Source: Cheiracanthium punctorium
Lineage: Eukaryota; Arthropoda; Arachnida; Araneae; Cheiracanthiidae
Reading direction: 5' to 3'
Assembly: GCA_038373885.1 (NCBI GenBank)
Contig: JAWZYV010016015.1
Location: forward strand, 124,001 to 188,000
Length of the DNA stretch: 64,000 nt
The translations under genes and the position numbers were made by a program. Positions 48,701-54,639 of the stretch are shown in pieces; position 1 is the stretch's first letter; the number at the start of each line of letters is the position of its first letter. The notes beneath the pieces are model-generated. The model was given only the letters and a program-made list of their open reading frames with translations, ran no database searches and was not told the DNA's origin.

Positions 48701-49689
48701 CCGATGGAAAGATAATATTTTATGTAGCTCTAATCGGGCAGCAGTGAGGTATTGACATTATCTGAAATATTTTTCGCAATGATGTGGATACGCTTGGAAT
48801 GTTAAAAAAAAAAAAAAAACCTTTTCAATATATAAGTATTTCCAATACAAATTCAACATTAGGTGCAATTCAATGTTGTGGGTATAATAGCTTGCACATT
48901 TTAAGCAAGAATATTAATTTAAGTGAAAAATAGAGTTCTAATACAATCTTCATATTGAACAAATACTAGCATTATCCTGGAAAAATTTTCCAGGAATCTC
49001 CTATATTGTGTAGATATTTCAGAAGTGACTGTAACCTAATACTGACACAATGTTGACATCTTATATTGCATTGACTTGTTGGGTAATTTTTGTTAAATAC
49101 CCAATTACTGCTTAACTAGCAAATCATTGTGATGTACGATGTGGAAAATTTAGTATTATATATTCATACACATGTTAAAAATCAATAAACTTTCATCTTT
49201 TCTCTGTTTTGACATATCTATATCGTTACCGATAATGTCTTGTCAATCATAAAATATGATTCAAAAACATAAATAAATGTAAGCACTAATATTTCCTTTA
49301 AGTATAGTAACATAAAGCTTCAAAGAATTTACTTTTTGTTATTTATATATAAACAGAAAAAGTTTAAAAACTCTCATAAAATTAAAAAATAAAAATTATG
49401 CAGAAAGACTTAAACATTCACACATATACTTAAACATTCACTTCATTACATAAACACATGCATGAAAGTATCAAATCTAGATTAATGATTTAAAAAAAAT
49501 AGAAAAGAAATTTTGTAGTGTTTAACATATTTACCGAAGACATGAGGGTAAGTATGTACATTTCTAAATTATCACCATGATACTTTTGCATTTTGCTATC
49601 TGCCACAACCATTGTTTCGACGTTCCATTGATTTGACACCGAACGTCTTGACCTGTGATGCCTTTCTGAATGGTAGGAAGAGCTGTTTT
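681..49689 (-). CDS. ADAMTS metalloprotease, partial, 10 exons seen (ADAMTS9/20-like)
   Basis: Secreted zinc endopeptidase of the ADAMTS family (A Disintegrin And Metalloproteinase with Thrombospondin motifs), which cleaves extracellular matrix proteins. Ten exons join with fully consistent phases into 411 codons' worth of sequence. In order they give: prodomain end with a furin-type RSRR; catalytic domain starting [12 protein letters not shown]; zinc site HEIGHILGIPHD with a Met-turn at YVMARM; disintegrin-like domain with [12 protein letters not shown] and [11 protein letters not shown]1 repeat with WGEW and CSRTCGG; and cysteine-rich start with DFRAEQC and VRWVP. All three zinc-binding histidines and the catalytic Glu are present, so the enzyme should be active. 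Disintegrin and TSP1 residues resemble the ADAMTS9/20 (GON-1) group; the clade call comes from memory of the family and would need a tree. The 5' end (signal peptide, most of the prodomain) and the 3' end (rest of the cysteine-rich domain, spacer, further TSP1 repeats) are not in the reconstructed part. Confidence 0.93.
2482..2639. mobile_element. Palindromic MITE, TIR starting TAAAAAATCGG
   Basis: About 158 bp, with ends TAAAAAATCGG and CCGATTTTTTA. Pairing continues inward through CTAAGAAATC/GATTTCTTAG, TTCTTAATATTATTAC/GTAATAATACTAAGAA and CCATG/CATGG, so the element folds nearly end to end. No coding capacity. Family unassigned. Confidence 0.7.
3690..4030. mobile_element. Possible MITE with GGTTTTCC ends
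   Basis: The left end GACGGTTTTCCGTGG (about 3697) and the right end CCACTGGAAAACGC (about 4012) form an imperfect inverted repeat. It encloses a second palindrome at 3781-3901. Whether this is one decayed element or two is unclear. Confidence 0.4.
3781..3901. mobile_element. Small palindromic MITE, ends TACACTAGA
   Basis: 121 bp with ends TACACTAGAC and GATCTAGTGTA. The arms stay partly complementary inward, through TGCTCC/GGAGCG. The flanks contain TA dinucleotides. No ORF. Confidence 0.5.
6148..7266 (-). mobile_element. Pogo/Tigger-like transposon relic, GGGGTAAGATGGCG ends
   Basis: Inverted ends GAGGAAGGAGGGGTAAGATG (6150 region) and CATCTTACCCCGCCTTCCC (7248 region) enclose about 1.1 kb. 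An internal copy of the end motif, GGGGTAAGATGGCGAGC, sits at about 6875 and is quickly followed by an inverted partial copy, GTCATCTTTCCCC. On the minus strand the interior keeps the C-terminal tail of a DDE transposase with a PHD-type finger (see 6478-6682). Most of the transposase is gone, so the element is inactive. The class assignment rests on the PHD-tailed transposase type. Confidence 0.65.
6478..6682 (-). pseudogene. Transposase C-terminal tail with degenerate PHD-type finger
   Basis: The minus-strand reading contains an acidic Ser/Asp run (SSSSDDDSS), then [29 protein letters not shown] and YKCDLW before a TAA stop. C-W-x-x-C-(x)-WAH-xx-C-(x)-W-D-(x)-Y-x-C-D-L is the C-terminal finger seen in Tigger/pogo-like DDE transposases. 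Several expected cysteines are missing or replaced by Trp, and no DDE core is recognisable next to it, so this is a pseudogene fragment. Confidence 0.6.
7505..7668. mobile_element. Short GC-rich MITE, ends CAAGGGCGGAT / ATCCGCCTTTG
   Basis: 164 bp with 11-bp terminal inverted repeats (CAAGGGCGGAT and, reversed, CAAAGGCGGAT) and the internal G- and C-runs common in this type of arthropod MITE. The flanking 8-mers match at only about 5 of 8 positions, so a hAT origin is possible but unproven. Confidence 0.6.
8464..8527 (-). CDS. ADAMTS exon I: second half of first TSP1 repeat
   Basis: 64 bp, one base plus 21 codons. Acceptor CCTTTCTAG, donor ACACAG|GTAACG. It encodes [21 protein letters not shown], the standard C-terminal half of the central ADAMTS TSP1 repeat. 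Confidence 0.92.
8528..10825 (-). other. ADAMTS intron H-I (2.3 kb)
   Basis: AT-rich intron. Its only standout is the perfect hairpin at 10474-10529. No gene is supported in the rest. Confidence 0.7.
10474..10529. repeat. Perfect 22-bp inverted repeat, 12-nt loop (hairpin)
   Basis: Arm GCCCGACCAGTAGGACTTGT plus CC at 10474-10495, loop GAAATATTGTTA, and an exactly complementary arm at 10508-10529. The arms are GC-rich in a very AT-rich intron. Pairing stops at both outer edges. It could be a small fold-back transposon remnant or an intronic small-RNA precursor; the ADAMTS transcript would contain the same hairpin. Confidence 0.9.
10826..10971 (-). CDS. ADAMTS exon H: end of disintegrin domain and first TSP1 repeat
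   Basis: 146 bp. The acceptor follows a long T tract ending CTAG; the donor is CCAAA|GTGAGT. It encodes SCFHGECV, a linker, then [19 protein letters not shown] and YCDNP. WxxW is the C-mannosylation site and CSRTCGG fits the O-fucosylation consensus CxxS/TCGG of TSP1 repeats. The perfect hairpin at 10474-10529 lies about 300 bp downstream in the next intron. Confidence 0.94.
12285..12485 (-). mobile_element. tRNA-derived SINE candidate
   Basis: On the minus strand, ATGGCCGAGTGGATAAGAC (about 12475-12460) matches a Pol III A box of the Leu/Ser tRNA type (TGGCCGAGTGG). A B-box-like GGTTTGAAAT begins 47 nt further on, the spacing expected inside a tRNA. The remaining tRNA fold is poor, so this is a SINE head or tRNA pseudogene, not a functional tRNA. 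The downstream boundary is uncertain. Confidence 0.45.
16493..17854. mobile_element. Pogo-like MITE, ends CCGTATATAC, interrupted by a hAT element
   Basis: The outer ends CCGTATATACTCGTGTA and, reversed from the right, CCGTATATACCCGTGTATAA form the inverted repeat. The motif CGTGTATAAGCCCACCC recurs at about 17161, 17217 and 17780, and inverted at 17830, so the ends are built of repeated units. Without the insertion at 16510-17157 the element is about 0.7 kb. No transposase is recognisable. Confidence 0.65.
16510..17157. mobile_element. hAT-type element with perfect 8-bp target duplication
   Basis: 648 bp. The ends CAGGCCTGTCGAGAG and, reversed, CAGGCCCGTCGAGAG form a 15-bp inverted repeat with one mismatch. 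The flanks CTCGTGTA (16502-16509) and CTCGTGTA (17158-17165) are an exact 8-bp target site duplication, the hAT signature. The target was the terminal repeat of the surrounding pogo-like element. The interior is G/C-run rich and has no recognisable transposase, so it is non-autonomous. Confidence 0.85.
18169..18290. repeat. Interspersed fold-back repeat, copy 1
   Basis: The ends AGTCGTTTTTACGAAC and GTTCGTAAAAACGATCT are inverted copies. The interior contains CCACTCAAATAGTTCGTAAAA and GATCGCAAGTGTTCGTAAAA. A second, diverged copy lies at 58858-58995. Short, non-coding, MITE-like. Confidence 0.7.
19600..20030. mobile_element. Diverged relative of the 60046-60392 MITE (right part)
   Basis: Shares TGGTAGT-AA-T-GA-CGATGGCAACG (about 19738-19763) and GCCAGCTG-GTC-AAAA with the element at 60046-60392. 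It ends in GCGTTAAAGGGTTAAT (20015-20030), the mirror of TTAACCCTTTGAAGTG at 60046. The left end was not found. Confidence 0.4.
20100..20355 (-). CDS. ADAMTS exon G: disintegrin-like domain
   Basis: 256 bp, one base plus 85 codons. Acceptor CTTGTTAG, donor AAA|GTACGT. It encodes [37 protein letters not shown] and [17 protein letters not shown], the full cysteine pattern of the ADAMTS disintegrin-like domain, with no RGD. The CPYM-Q/V-C-RRLWC and GCRTQH-PWADGT segments are nearer to ADAMTS9/20 than to other groups, as far as memory of the family allows. The TTAA-type MITE at 20526-20791 lies about 170 bp upstream of its acceptor. Confidence 0.95.
20526..20791. mobile_element. piggyBac-type MITE with TTAA target site
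   Basis: 266 bp bounded by TTAA on both sides (20526-20529 and 20788-20791). The ends TTAACACTAAA and TTTAGTGTTAA are inverted, and a second inner pair, GCCGGTCAAATGACCGG and CGGTCATTTGACCGC, is itself palindromic. TTAA duplication and the CGGTCATTTGACCG motif are typical of piggyBac-derived MITEs. No ORF. Confidence 0.75.
20791..20944. repeat. Tandem duplication, two units of about 76 bp
   Basis: Units 20791-20866 and 20867-20944 share TTTTTATTAAT-AATTGAAC, AAAACTATTTTTAACTAAA and TTTAACACAAATTTATGATA with a few substitutions. The first unit abuts the TTAA of the neighbouring MITE. Confidence 0.85.
21121..21137. repeat. GA microsatellite
   Basis: A short (GA)n tract in the intron between exons F and G. 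Confidence 0.8.
23028..23177 (-). CDS. ADAMTS exon F: third zinc His and Met-turn
   Basis: 150 bp. The acceptor TTTTGCAG is followed by T completing Ile; the donor is TTAGA|GTAAGT. It encodes [11 protein letters not shown], giving the third zinc ligand His and the Asp typical of reprolysins, then LYVMARML with the Met-turn methionine, and [13 protein letters not shown], the last helix of the protease domain. The intron to exon E is the longest in the gene (9.3 kb). Confidence 0.94.
23582..23744. mobile_element. MITE, ends CATAG(C/A)TGCCAAC
   Basis: 163 bp. The left end CATAGATGCCAACATTTACG and the reversed right end CATAGCTGCCAACACTTCCA are about 29-bp inverted repeats, extending to GATTTTATCG/ATTTTATCG. 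It shares its terminal 13 bp with the element at 43176-43356. Confidence 0.75.
24743..25203 (+). pseudogene. Decayed mariner-family transposase (C-terminal part)
   Basis: Plus-strand reading gives [20 protein letters not shown], then [10 protein letters not shown], where intact relatives have FMQDGAPPH with the second catalytic Asp. After stops and frame changes, [17 protein letters not shown] and GGHVEHLL complete the C terminus. The pattern matches the arthropod mariner clade whose transposases carry an N-terminal DUF4817 helix-turn-helix. The SPDLxPxD block is not readable and several stops interrupt the frame. No flanking inverted repeats were found. Confidence 0.65.
26150..26314. mobile_element. 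MITE, 21-bp TIR TCATCSGYGGAGGTACTTA
   Basis: 165 bp. The left end TCATCGGCGGAGGTACTTAT and the reversed right end TCATCCGTGGAGGTACTTAC match at 18 of 21 positions. AT-rich core without an ORF. Confidence 0.7.
27267..28490 (+). mobile_element. SINE-like composite ending in a short tandem repeat
   Basis: It begins AAACTAGCCGCCTCCGGCGA, a start seen in arthropod non-autonomous elements, and ends GGAGTTATGCGATACACAGA, followed by tandem ACTA/ACCA units (28451-28490). Treating the two ends as one element interrupted by the hAT MITE at 27389-27535 is an inference. Confidence 0.35.
27389..27535. mobile_element. hAT MITE with 8-bp target duplication
   Basis: 147 bp. The ends CAGGAGCGGCCCTA and, reversed, CAGGGGCGGCCCGA form a 14-bp inverted repeat with few mismatches. 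The flanks ATTACAAA (27381-27388) and GTTACAAA (27536-27543) are an 8-bp duplication with one mismatch. Confidence 0.75.
30709..30782. repeat. AT palindrome and (TA)n tract
   Basis: TACGAAATATATATATATAT and, after a short centre, ATATATATATTTCGTA form a palindrome of about 43 bp, followed by more (TA)n. It could extrude a cruciform; it may simply be an expanded microsatellite. Confidence 0.75.
31000..31365 (+). mobile_element. tRNA-like SINE candidate
   Basis: TCTCAGTCGGTTGAAGC (about 31012-31028) resembles a tRNA A box, and TTCTCATAAGAAC follows like an anticodon arm. The B box is poor. The 3' side becomes A-rich (GAAAAAAATAAAGG) near 31350, as expected for a SINE tail. The GC content is clearly above the intron background. 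Boundaries are approximate. Confidence 0.4.
31531..31845. mobile_element. Truncated pogo/Tigger-type MITE, CAGTGGGCTCGCG end
   Basis: It starts after a TA with CAGTGGGCTCGCGCTACAAC and contains ACGCGA and TACGCGAG units. The right part reads TACGCGAGGGTTCTTTGAAC and GCATCCCTCGCG, the inverted counterpart seen in this type of element. The terminal right repeat is missing. Confidence 0.45.
32482..32587 (-). CDS. ADAMTS exon E: catalytic centre, first half of zinc site
   Basis: 106 bp. The acceptor AATTAG is followed by GT that completes Gly; the donor is CAT|GTAAGT. It encodes [26 protein letters not shown] and [13 protein letters not shown] supplies the first two zinc-binding His and the catalytic Glu. 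The intron splits the Ile codon directly after the second His. Confidence 0.94.
32588..34106 (-). other. ADAMTS intron D-E (1.5 kb)
   Basis: AT-rich intron with no recognisable repeat family or gene. Confidence 0.7.
34107..34147 (-). CDS. ADAMTS exon D: 41-bp micro-exon, DLCxxxxTCDTLG
   Basis: A 41-bp micro-exon. Acceptor TTTCTCTAG, donor CTTG|GTAAGG. The first G completes AGG (Arg) from exon C, and it reads [14 protein letters not shown], the disulphide-bearing loop of ADAMTS proteases. The last G pairs with GT of the next exon to give Gly. Only the match to the family and the phase agreement reveal it; it is too short to show as an ORF. Confidence 0.9.
34716..34828 (-). CDS. ADAMTS exon C: catalytic domain, NFCRWQK helix
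   Basis: 113 bp, 37 codons plus two bases. Acceptor TTTTGCAG, donor ACAAG|GTAACT. The protein contains LRNFCRWQK and HDTSILLTR, matching the conserved helix and the HHDTAILLTR strand of ADAMTS catalytic domains. The 166-bp fold-back at 34925-35090 lies about 95 bp upstream of its acceptor. Confidence 0.92.
34925..35090. mobile_element. 166-bp fold-back element upstream of exon C
   Basis: The core arms TTCATTAGCTGCGAGAATA (34955-34973) and its reverse complement at 35037-35055 match at 18 of 19 positions. Pairing is extended outward by AAAGATC/GATCTTT and GTACGT/ACGTAC, and inward by GAGGAAGG/CCTTCC. It lies about 95 bp from the exon C acceptor. Probably a small MITE. Confidence 0.75.
38461..38635 (-). 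pseudogene. Mariner/Tc-type transposase fragment, frameshifted
   Basis: Minus-strand reading gives [11 protein letters not shown], matching the HDNARPH catalytic block of mariner transposases, followed by a run ending [11 protein letters not shown]. The next expected block is in another frame, where ELAPSDFHL (the [10 protein letters not shown] motif with the third catalytic Asp) is readable. So both motifs survive, separated by a frameshift. No inverted repeats were identified. Confidence 0.7.
38641..41030. repeat. Large region flanked by diverged inverted repeats
   Basis: The left block (38650-39060) carries repeated units such as GTATGTAAAATTTGAATGGA and AAATTCAGAAATATTTGGAA. The right block (40690-41000) carries their inverted counterparts, such as CCTCCAAATTTTGCATACGG and TTTCAAATATTTCTAGATTT. 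CGTTTTTCGAAAT/CCCGAGGTTT on the left mirrors AACCTCGAGAGCCCGAAAAT on the right. The middle is more GC-rich than the introns and carries a 161-codon open frame on the minus strand (40266-39781) that starts with TTG. It is possibly a large decayed DNA transposon, type unknown. Confidence 0.45.
39616..39800. mobile_element. Small TA-flanked MITE, ends GTTTACTCGCGTAATAGTC
   Basis: About 185 bp. The left end ACTGCGTTTACTCGCGTAAT and the reversed right end CAGTGTTTACTCGCGTAATA are near-perfect inverted repeats next to TA on both sides, consistent with a Tc1/mariner-pogo type target. It lies inside the larger inverted-repeat region. Confidence 0.75.
41169..41988 (-). mobile_element. Compact mariner element, 160-bp TIRs, TA target site
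   Basis: 820 bp, flanked by TA (41167-41168 and 41989-41990). The inverted repeats are 41169-41326 and 41829-41988. Both begin CAGGGTTGTCCAAATTAAAC and remain nearly identical over about 160 bp, which suggests relatively recent activity. The interior encodes only the start of a transposase (41355-41690), so it must be mobilised in trans. Confidence 0.9.
41355..41690 (-). CDS. Truncated mariner transposase, DNA-binding part only
   Basis: 111 codons from an ATG at 41690 to a stop at 41355, inside the element at 41169-41988. It starts [17 protein letters not shown] and contains [20 protein letters not shown] and [17 protein letters not shown]. This is the bipartite helix-turn-helix of DUF4817-type mariner transposases; the [13 protein letters not shown] segment is the second helix-turn-helix. 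The frame then runs into the left inverted repeat, and the whole DDE catalytic domain is absent, apparently through internal deletion. The reading frame is intact, so a DNA-binding peptide could still be made, but expression is unknown. An upstream in-frame ATG would extend it by 8 residues into the region near the repeat. Confidence 0.75.
   Translation of the reverse strand: MATLKDKVLLVKLFYQNDENSRAAKRAFRQLKILRRGPMTPRALRDMVKKFERTGQLGILPGRGRHVVDSARVQDIALAVVDATSQSPHGVVSVSTVSRAVDMPYSTTAQI
42198..42281 (-). CDS. ADAMTS exon B: catalytic domain, DPSIGN segment
   Basis: 84 bp, exactly 28 codons, phase 0 on both sides. Acceptor TTACTTCAG, donor GAA|GTAAGT. It encodes [20 protein letters not shown] followed by LIIMTEEE, the conserved ADAMTS block DPSIGN plus a beta strand. 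It lies only about 210 bp from the right inverted repeat of the mariner element at 41169-41988. Confidence 0.92.
43176..43356. mobile_element. MITE, 45-bp TIR starting CATAGCTGCCAAC
   Basis: 181 bp. The left end CATAGCTGCCAACTAATCCG and the reversed right end CATAGCTGTAAACTATTCTG lead into a shared GGAATATCATTAACCACTTT block, so the inverted repeat is about 45 bp. It has the same terminal motif as the element at 23582-23744 but a different interior. Confidence 0.8.
48295..48320. repeat. (TTTA)n microsatellite
   Basis: About six TTTA units. Similar short AAAT runs occur near 51308-51327 and 51803-51822. Confidence 0.75.
49535..49689 (-). CDS. ADAMTS exon A: prodomain end, furin site, start of protease domain
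   Basis: 155 bp. Acceptor TTTATTTTCAG, then two bases that complete a split codon, then 51 codons. The acidic/Ser-rich prodomain end leads into HHRSRRSV, a furin-type proprotein convertase site, directly followed by the first strand of the reprolysin fold ([16 protein letters not shown]) and ILTLMSS. It ends TCG|GTAAAT, phase 0, a slightly weak donor. The next exon continues the strand exactly as in other ADAMTS proteins. The first codon needs one base from an upstream exon, so this is not the first exon. Confidence 0.92.
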
Positions 49690-52600
49690 CTGAAAATAAA
49701 TCGACGAAACTCATTAGGACAATGGAATTCGTTATAGAACGTGCAAAGTATATCGTAATTGTATTAAGTATTTAAATCAACTTCTTTTAAAATAAACAAA
49801 TTTACTATTTTACTTTTACTCAGTAAGTAGAATTAACGCCAAATTACAAAATTTTATTATTCTAAGTACAAGAAATTTCACGGTAAAGATATCCATGTTA
49901 TAGTTATTAGTTACTTTAAACAGCTTGTTTTATCTTTCAAAATTTTGACAGTATTTTATTAACCTATTACAAATCTTTTAAAGCTTATAGCATTCAATGT
50001 TTTTTTTTTCCTTTCTAGCTCTTCTTTTTTTTAAATAGAATTTTTGGGGAAATAGAAGATTAATAATGCTTATCGATGAGAAGATCAGATAAACTTTCTC
50101 AATTTGGTAAAGTGGTAGAGTACAATATCAGGAAATTGAACGTGGTAAATGTTATCATGCGGGAAAATTATAATTCTGTAGTTTTTTTTTACTTTTACAT
50201 TATAACTTATGTATAAATTTATTTATTGAAATACTACTTACATGTAAAAGAAAATTGTAAGATTTTAGCGATTTTCACTAATATGTTTAATCAAATTTAT
50301 TAAAAATAATATGCATTGATAAAATATTTAGTGTTTTTTTTTTTAAGTTATAAATATATAATCGAACGAAGATTTAGAAAAAATTCTTCGGTTTTATTTT
50401 CTTAAATGAAATTATTAATTTAAAACTGAACTAAAAATATTTAAATTACTACAGGGCCGCAAAAGTAAGCTATTTAATATAGTATACACAATAGTCATGA
50501 TAAAATTTTTCTTCGTATCAAACTTTGCACAAAAAGGCGGAATCTACAAATTCAAATGAACCTGCAAGAGTTTTTTGAATAAAAAAAATGATTTTTGACT
50601 CTTCTTTAAAATGCGCAAAACATGATCTTTAAGCTATATACGCTATCCCATTTTTCATTTTCAAAAGCCTCTCACAGAAAATTACAACCGGGCTAAATTT
50701 TGCACAAAAACCGAAGTTTTCCTGATTCATGTAATTCAAATGGACGAAAGTATTCAGCTTTATAACTATTTAAGCGATGGCCATATAATAAATAGAAATT
50801 ATGGGATTTCCTCTGCTACTTGTGATGAGGAAAGACATTTTATATGTGTAATCTCTAAGAGGGATTATCACTTTCTCTTACTAGACTACTTCACACGCAA
50901 AGATAGAGAAAAATACTGAGCGGAAATTTACATTATGTTTCCTCTCACACGTTTTTTCTCGCAGTGCAACTGGATCATATCAGAAACCCTCTTATGAAGA
51001 GCGCAGAAGGCTGTTTTACCTCTAAAGTCAGTTTCGCTGCATTTAAGATATATTACTTGCAGTTGCGAATCATACCAAGGCGTCTCAAATTATAGGTAGC
51101 TCTTTTCTTCCATCCTTTCTAGGGGTTAGCTTAAACATTAATGGGGATCGTGTGGTTGAATTTATGAATAAAAAAATAAATTATTTATGTATACTAATAA
51201 AATAATAATAATAATACCAGATGATAATTAAATAGTTCTATATAAATATCACAAAAAACGGAAAGAATTCCAGAAGGCAAGAAAAGTTGATTTTTATTTC
51301 TCATTATAATAAATAAATAAATAAAAATTACTGAATGCGATGCTTTTATTATCTTTCAATATAAAAGCAAACTGATTGTTTTTAATTTTAAATAGCATGA
51401 AATTTTGTGAGTTTTAAAACTTTTTTTACTATCAATAAAAGAAATACGTATCACTAAACTATCGATTTTACAAAAGAGAATGCAATATGACAAAAGAACT
51501 TACAATCAAATTTCAAAAATACATTTTATTTAAGATATAACAATACATAAATGATTTTTAAAATTTAATATCTATCTAATATTACATTAATTGACTTATC
51601 TCAAGGCAAAAAAAGCATTAATTTGAAAAAGCACTGATTAATGTAAGACTGGAACTATCATAAATATTTTTTTTAATTATATGTGGGGAACTGAAAAGTA
51701 ATAATAAAAAATATGCATATTGTAGACCCATAAGAATGATTTCATTAAAATGCTCAAAAAAGTCGTATGTTATCAAACTTTAGTCAGAAATATTTTACAT
51801 CATAATAAATAAATAAATAAAAATATTGATATGACAGAGTATTCATAATCAAATATGTGAATGCGTGAATACGTGAATAAAATACGCGTACAGATAATAC
51901 AAAGCAATATTAAAAGTAACTTTTTTTTAAATATGAAACTACCAGATACATTAATAACATTTATTAAAGTACGAAAAGATGTACAGAAAAATTTAAAGGA
52001 ATTTGTTTGTAGTTATTTTACAGAGCATTTAGTGGTTATAAATACTTTAAATGAGTCACAAATTGTGTAAAATATGAATTCTATCATGTTTTAAAAGTTT
52101 CCACAAATTGTAAAATTAAGCTTGAAGAATGCGTGTCATGGAGAATATGAAATATTAATGCATTGCTAATATATTTTCTAAGAACTCAATTAAAAATACA
52201 TTAAAGACTGGATCAATATCCGCCTCCTCAATACATAATTTAAAGAGTAACAATTAATTATAATTTTTATTCCTTAGAAGTACTCAATAAAAATTTATGA
52301 TTCATATTGATTTTTAGAATGTTAAAATAATTATGCTTTATTGATTAGGGAAATTAACCTCATTCTCGAAGTAATTTATGCCATATCATTACAAAGTGTA
52401 AATGCCATAATAACAGTTATTAATGATTCAGAGTTTCGGAGGGAGACTTTTTTCATCAAATATTTTTCTTTTGATATAGAATCCTTAAATTTTGAGCAAG
52501 ATTTAACCGTTCTTAAATTAGCTTTGCTGTATTCCAAATGATTCACTGGTTTTAACGGTACAGCCTAGAAATTTTAAAATATTTTATATCCACAAAATTA

Positions 52601-53460
52601 TTAATGCTAAATGTATTCTGAATTTATGAAAAAATTATGAGAAAACAATCATTACGTTTCTTCTTTCTTGGAATACACAATTTCATAACGAAACAGTCAA
52701 AATTAACAATATGTTTGGTATTTATAGTTAAAAAAATTTCTCGATTAATTAAAATGTTCTGTAATACACTATTTCTAAGATACCAGGGACCTTTATTTAT
52801 GTATTTATGTGCTATTTTAATTCCGTGATTTGAATTCTGTTATTTTGTTTGGCTGTAAAATTTCCCAACTCACAACATATTGGCGTCCTATATTTAGGTA
52901 GTTTCACAAAAACTCAGTATTAAACAAAAGGATAAATAATTAAAAATAGAACATATGCCCTGGAAGTTTTATCCTGTTTTTACTTATTTATTTTTTATTT
53001 ATTATTTTTGTGGCAGAGGGGACTAATGAATCATCTTTGTGAAATTCTGGAAGAAAGTTTTTTTTTTTTGTCCATGTAGACATTTATAGACATCCATCTA
53101 AGAAGGTCTTGTATATAGGTCGTTTCAGTTTTTTTAATCATCATCTTTCAGGCTATTGACGTAAGCATTTTACTCCCAATTACAAAATAGTATGCACTTA
53201 TTTTTTATGCCATACATTTTCTAAGGTGACGTATATTTTAAAAAATAGAAAAAAATAACTTTCAATAATGACCGTGCATGCAAAAACTCAATTAGAAAAA
53301 TGAAGGCCTTTTTAAAAAAGTAATTTACAAAAACTGCACATGAGTAAATGAATCCACAGAATTATACTTTTAAGTTTTGGGCTTATACTGCCAATGTTCA
53401 ACGAGCAACTTTGAAATTCCGAAAATATATATCAAATACAAAATAAGAGAAAAATGTCAC
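49690..53460. other. AT-rich sequence upstream of exon A, no gene seen
   Basis: Probably intron of the ADAMTS gene, since exon A is internal. A diverged direct repeat occurs near 50520-50760 (units containing TTTGCACAAAAA). ORFs here are short and show no recognisable domain. Confidence 0.5.
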
Positions 53461-53462
53461 TA

Positions 53463-53585
53463 TCATTCGTCTTTCTGCATTATTATGAAACAAGTGTCTA
53501 ATTGATTTAGATCAACTGTGACGTCGTCTTCTTTTATTGACACTTCCATATTTGAATTTGGTCCGGTAAAAGAGATACCTAATTC
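53463..53585 (-). other. Candidate coding segment, unassigned
   Basis: The minus strand reads about 38 codons from a weak AG acceptor (TTGAATTAG) to TGA, including SFTGPNSNMEVSIKEDDVTV and LNQLDTCFIIMQKDE. It is acidic, fairly balanced in composition and stands out from the AT background. A terminal exon of another gene or a transposon piece are both possible. I do not recognise it, and the acceptor lacks a good pyrimidine tract. Confidence 0.18.
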
Positions 53586-54366
53586 AACTTATATATAATC
53601 TTTTAATTAATGAATTTTGATAGAGTTCTTACAAGCCACAGTAGCAATAATTTGCCAAGAGTTCATTTGTGAATTTTTAGGATCCCCTTAAATATTGTAG
53701 TAGAAATATTAGTAAAAGAAACATTTTTGAATGACTTCTTAAAAATAGTACTTCTATTAATTGGACTTTTTGTATACAAGGTCACCATAAAAATCTACTT
53801 AATTTTTATTTCTTAAACATACGGATTTATAAATTGTATGACATAAAAATAACTGCATGGCATTAAAAAAATTGCAATTGGAAATGTCATGCTAACTGTG
53901 AATAGTTTTTAAAAAATACACCTGTGATGCTACATTTAACGAGAAAATAAAACTATGCAAAATATAATTTTAAAAGTAATTTAAATTTATGTTTTAAAGC
54001 CCAAATTTCAGCTGTCTAATATCTGGAATAAAATATTACTGAATGGTTAAATAGATTTTACCCCAAATTATCCAACAAGGTATCTGAAACATCTAAAAAC
54101 AGTGTTTGATCAGATCTATTTGCATCAAAAAAAAAAAAAAAATGTACAAAATTCAATGTGTGCCCTGAAGTTTAAAGATAAAATTAACACAACGAAAGAT
54201 TGTTTTGGTGTTTGGCTATTATTTGATAAAAATTAAACCTGAATGTATAAATTAAATTTAGTTTCCTTTTCGGCGAGGCGCTGTTAAAATTTCTACAACA
54301 ACGCTATTTTAAATACTTTAGGCCTCCTTTTTAAAACATAAATATATCAGTACAATAAAAAGTTAT

Positions 54367-54639
54367 TTACAGAAAGTTATTCATTGCTACTTCCGATCCG
54401 CTTTCGTTTGAACAAAAACCAAAACTGTTGATACATCTCGTTTGTTGCACAGATAGTTTTTGAGAGCATAACGCCTCTTTATAGTACGAAAGCAGACTCT
54501 TTTCGTTCCTTCCACAGCTGACAGAATCGCTCGGATGGATTGGATTATTTGTTCGCCCGTTTTCTTCGAAGAGAAATTCAAGTGACGCAAGGAAGATACA
54601 AAGCAGTTCTCTCATATGCTGACAGAAGAAATATCTCAT
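54367..54639 (-). other. Candidate 5' coding exon with signal-peptide-like start, weak
   Basis: An ATG-initiated frame; an internal ATG gives MRELLCIFLASLEFLF, a short hydrophobic start like a signal peptide. The stretch is richer in CG than its surroundings. Possible donors are GGAA|GTAGCA (phase 0) and TTTCT|GTAAAT, both sub-optimal. A second overlapping frame of 67 codons is also open. It could be the ADAMTS first exon, as it is upstream and on the same strand, but no prodomain motif is visible. Confidence 0.2.

Larger units (their letters stand above)
42282..49534 (-). other. ADAMTS intron A-B (7.3 kb)
   Basis: Contains one CATAGCTGCCAAC-type MITE (43176-43356), a (TA)n run at about 45099-45113 and a (TTTA)n run at about 48295-48320. 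Two donor-like sites near 46.26 and 46.35 kb on the minus strand have no fitting exon. The remainder is AT-rich, with no gene supported. Confidence 0.7.
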
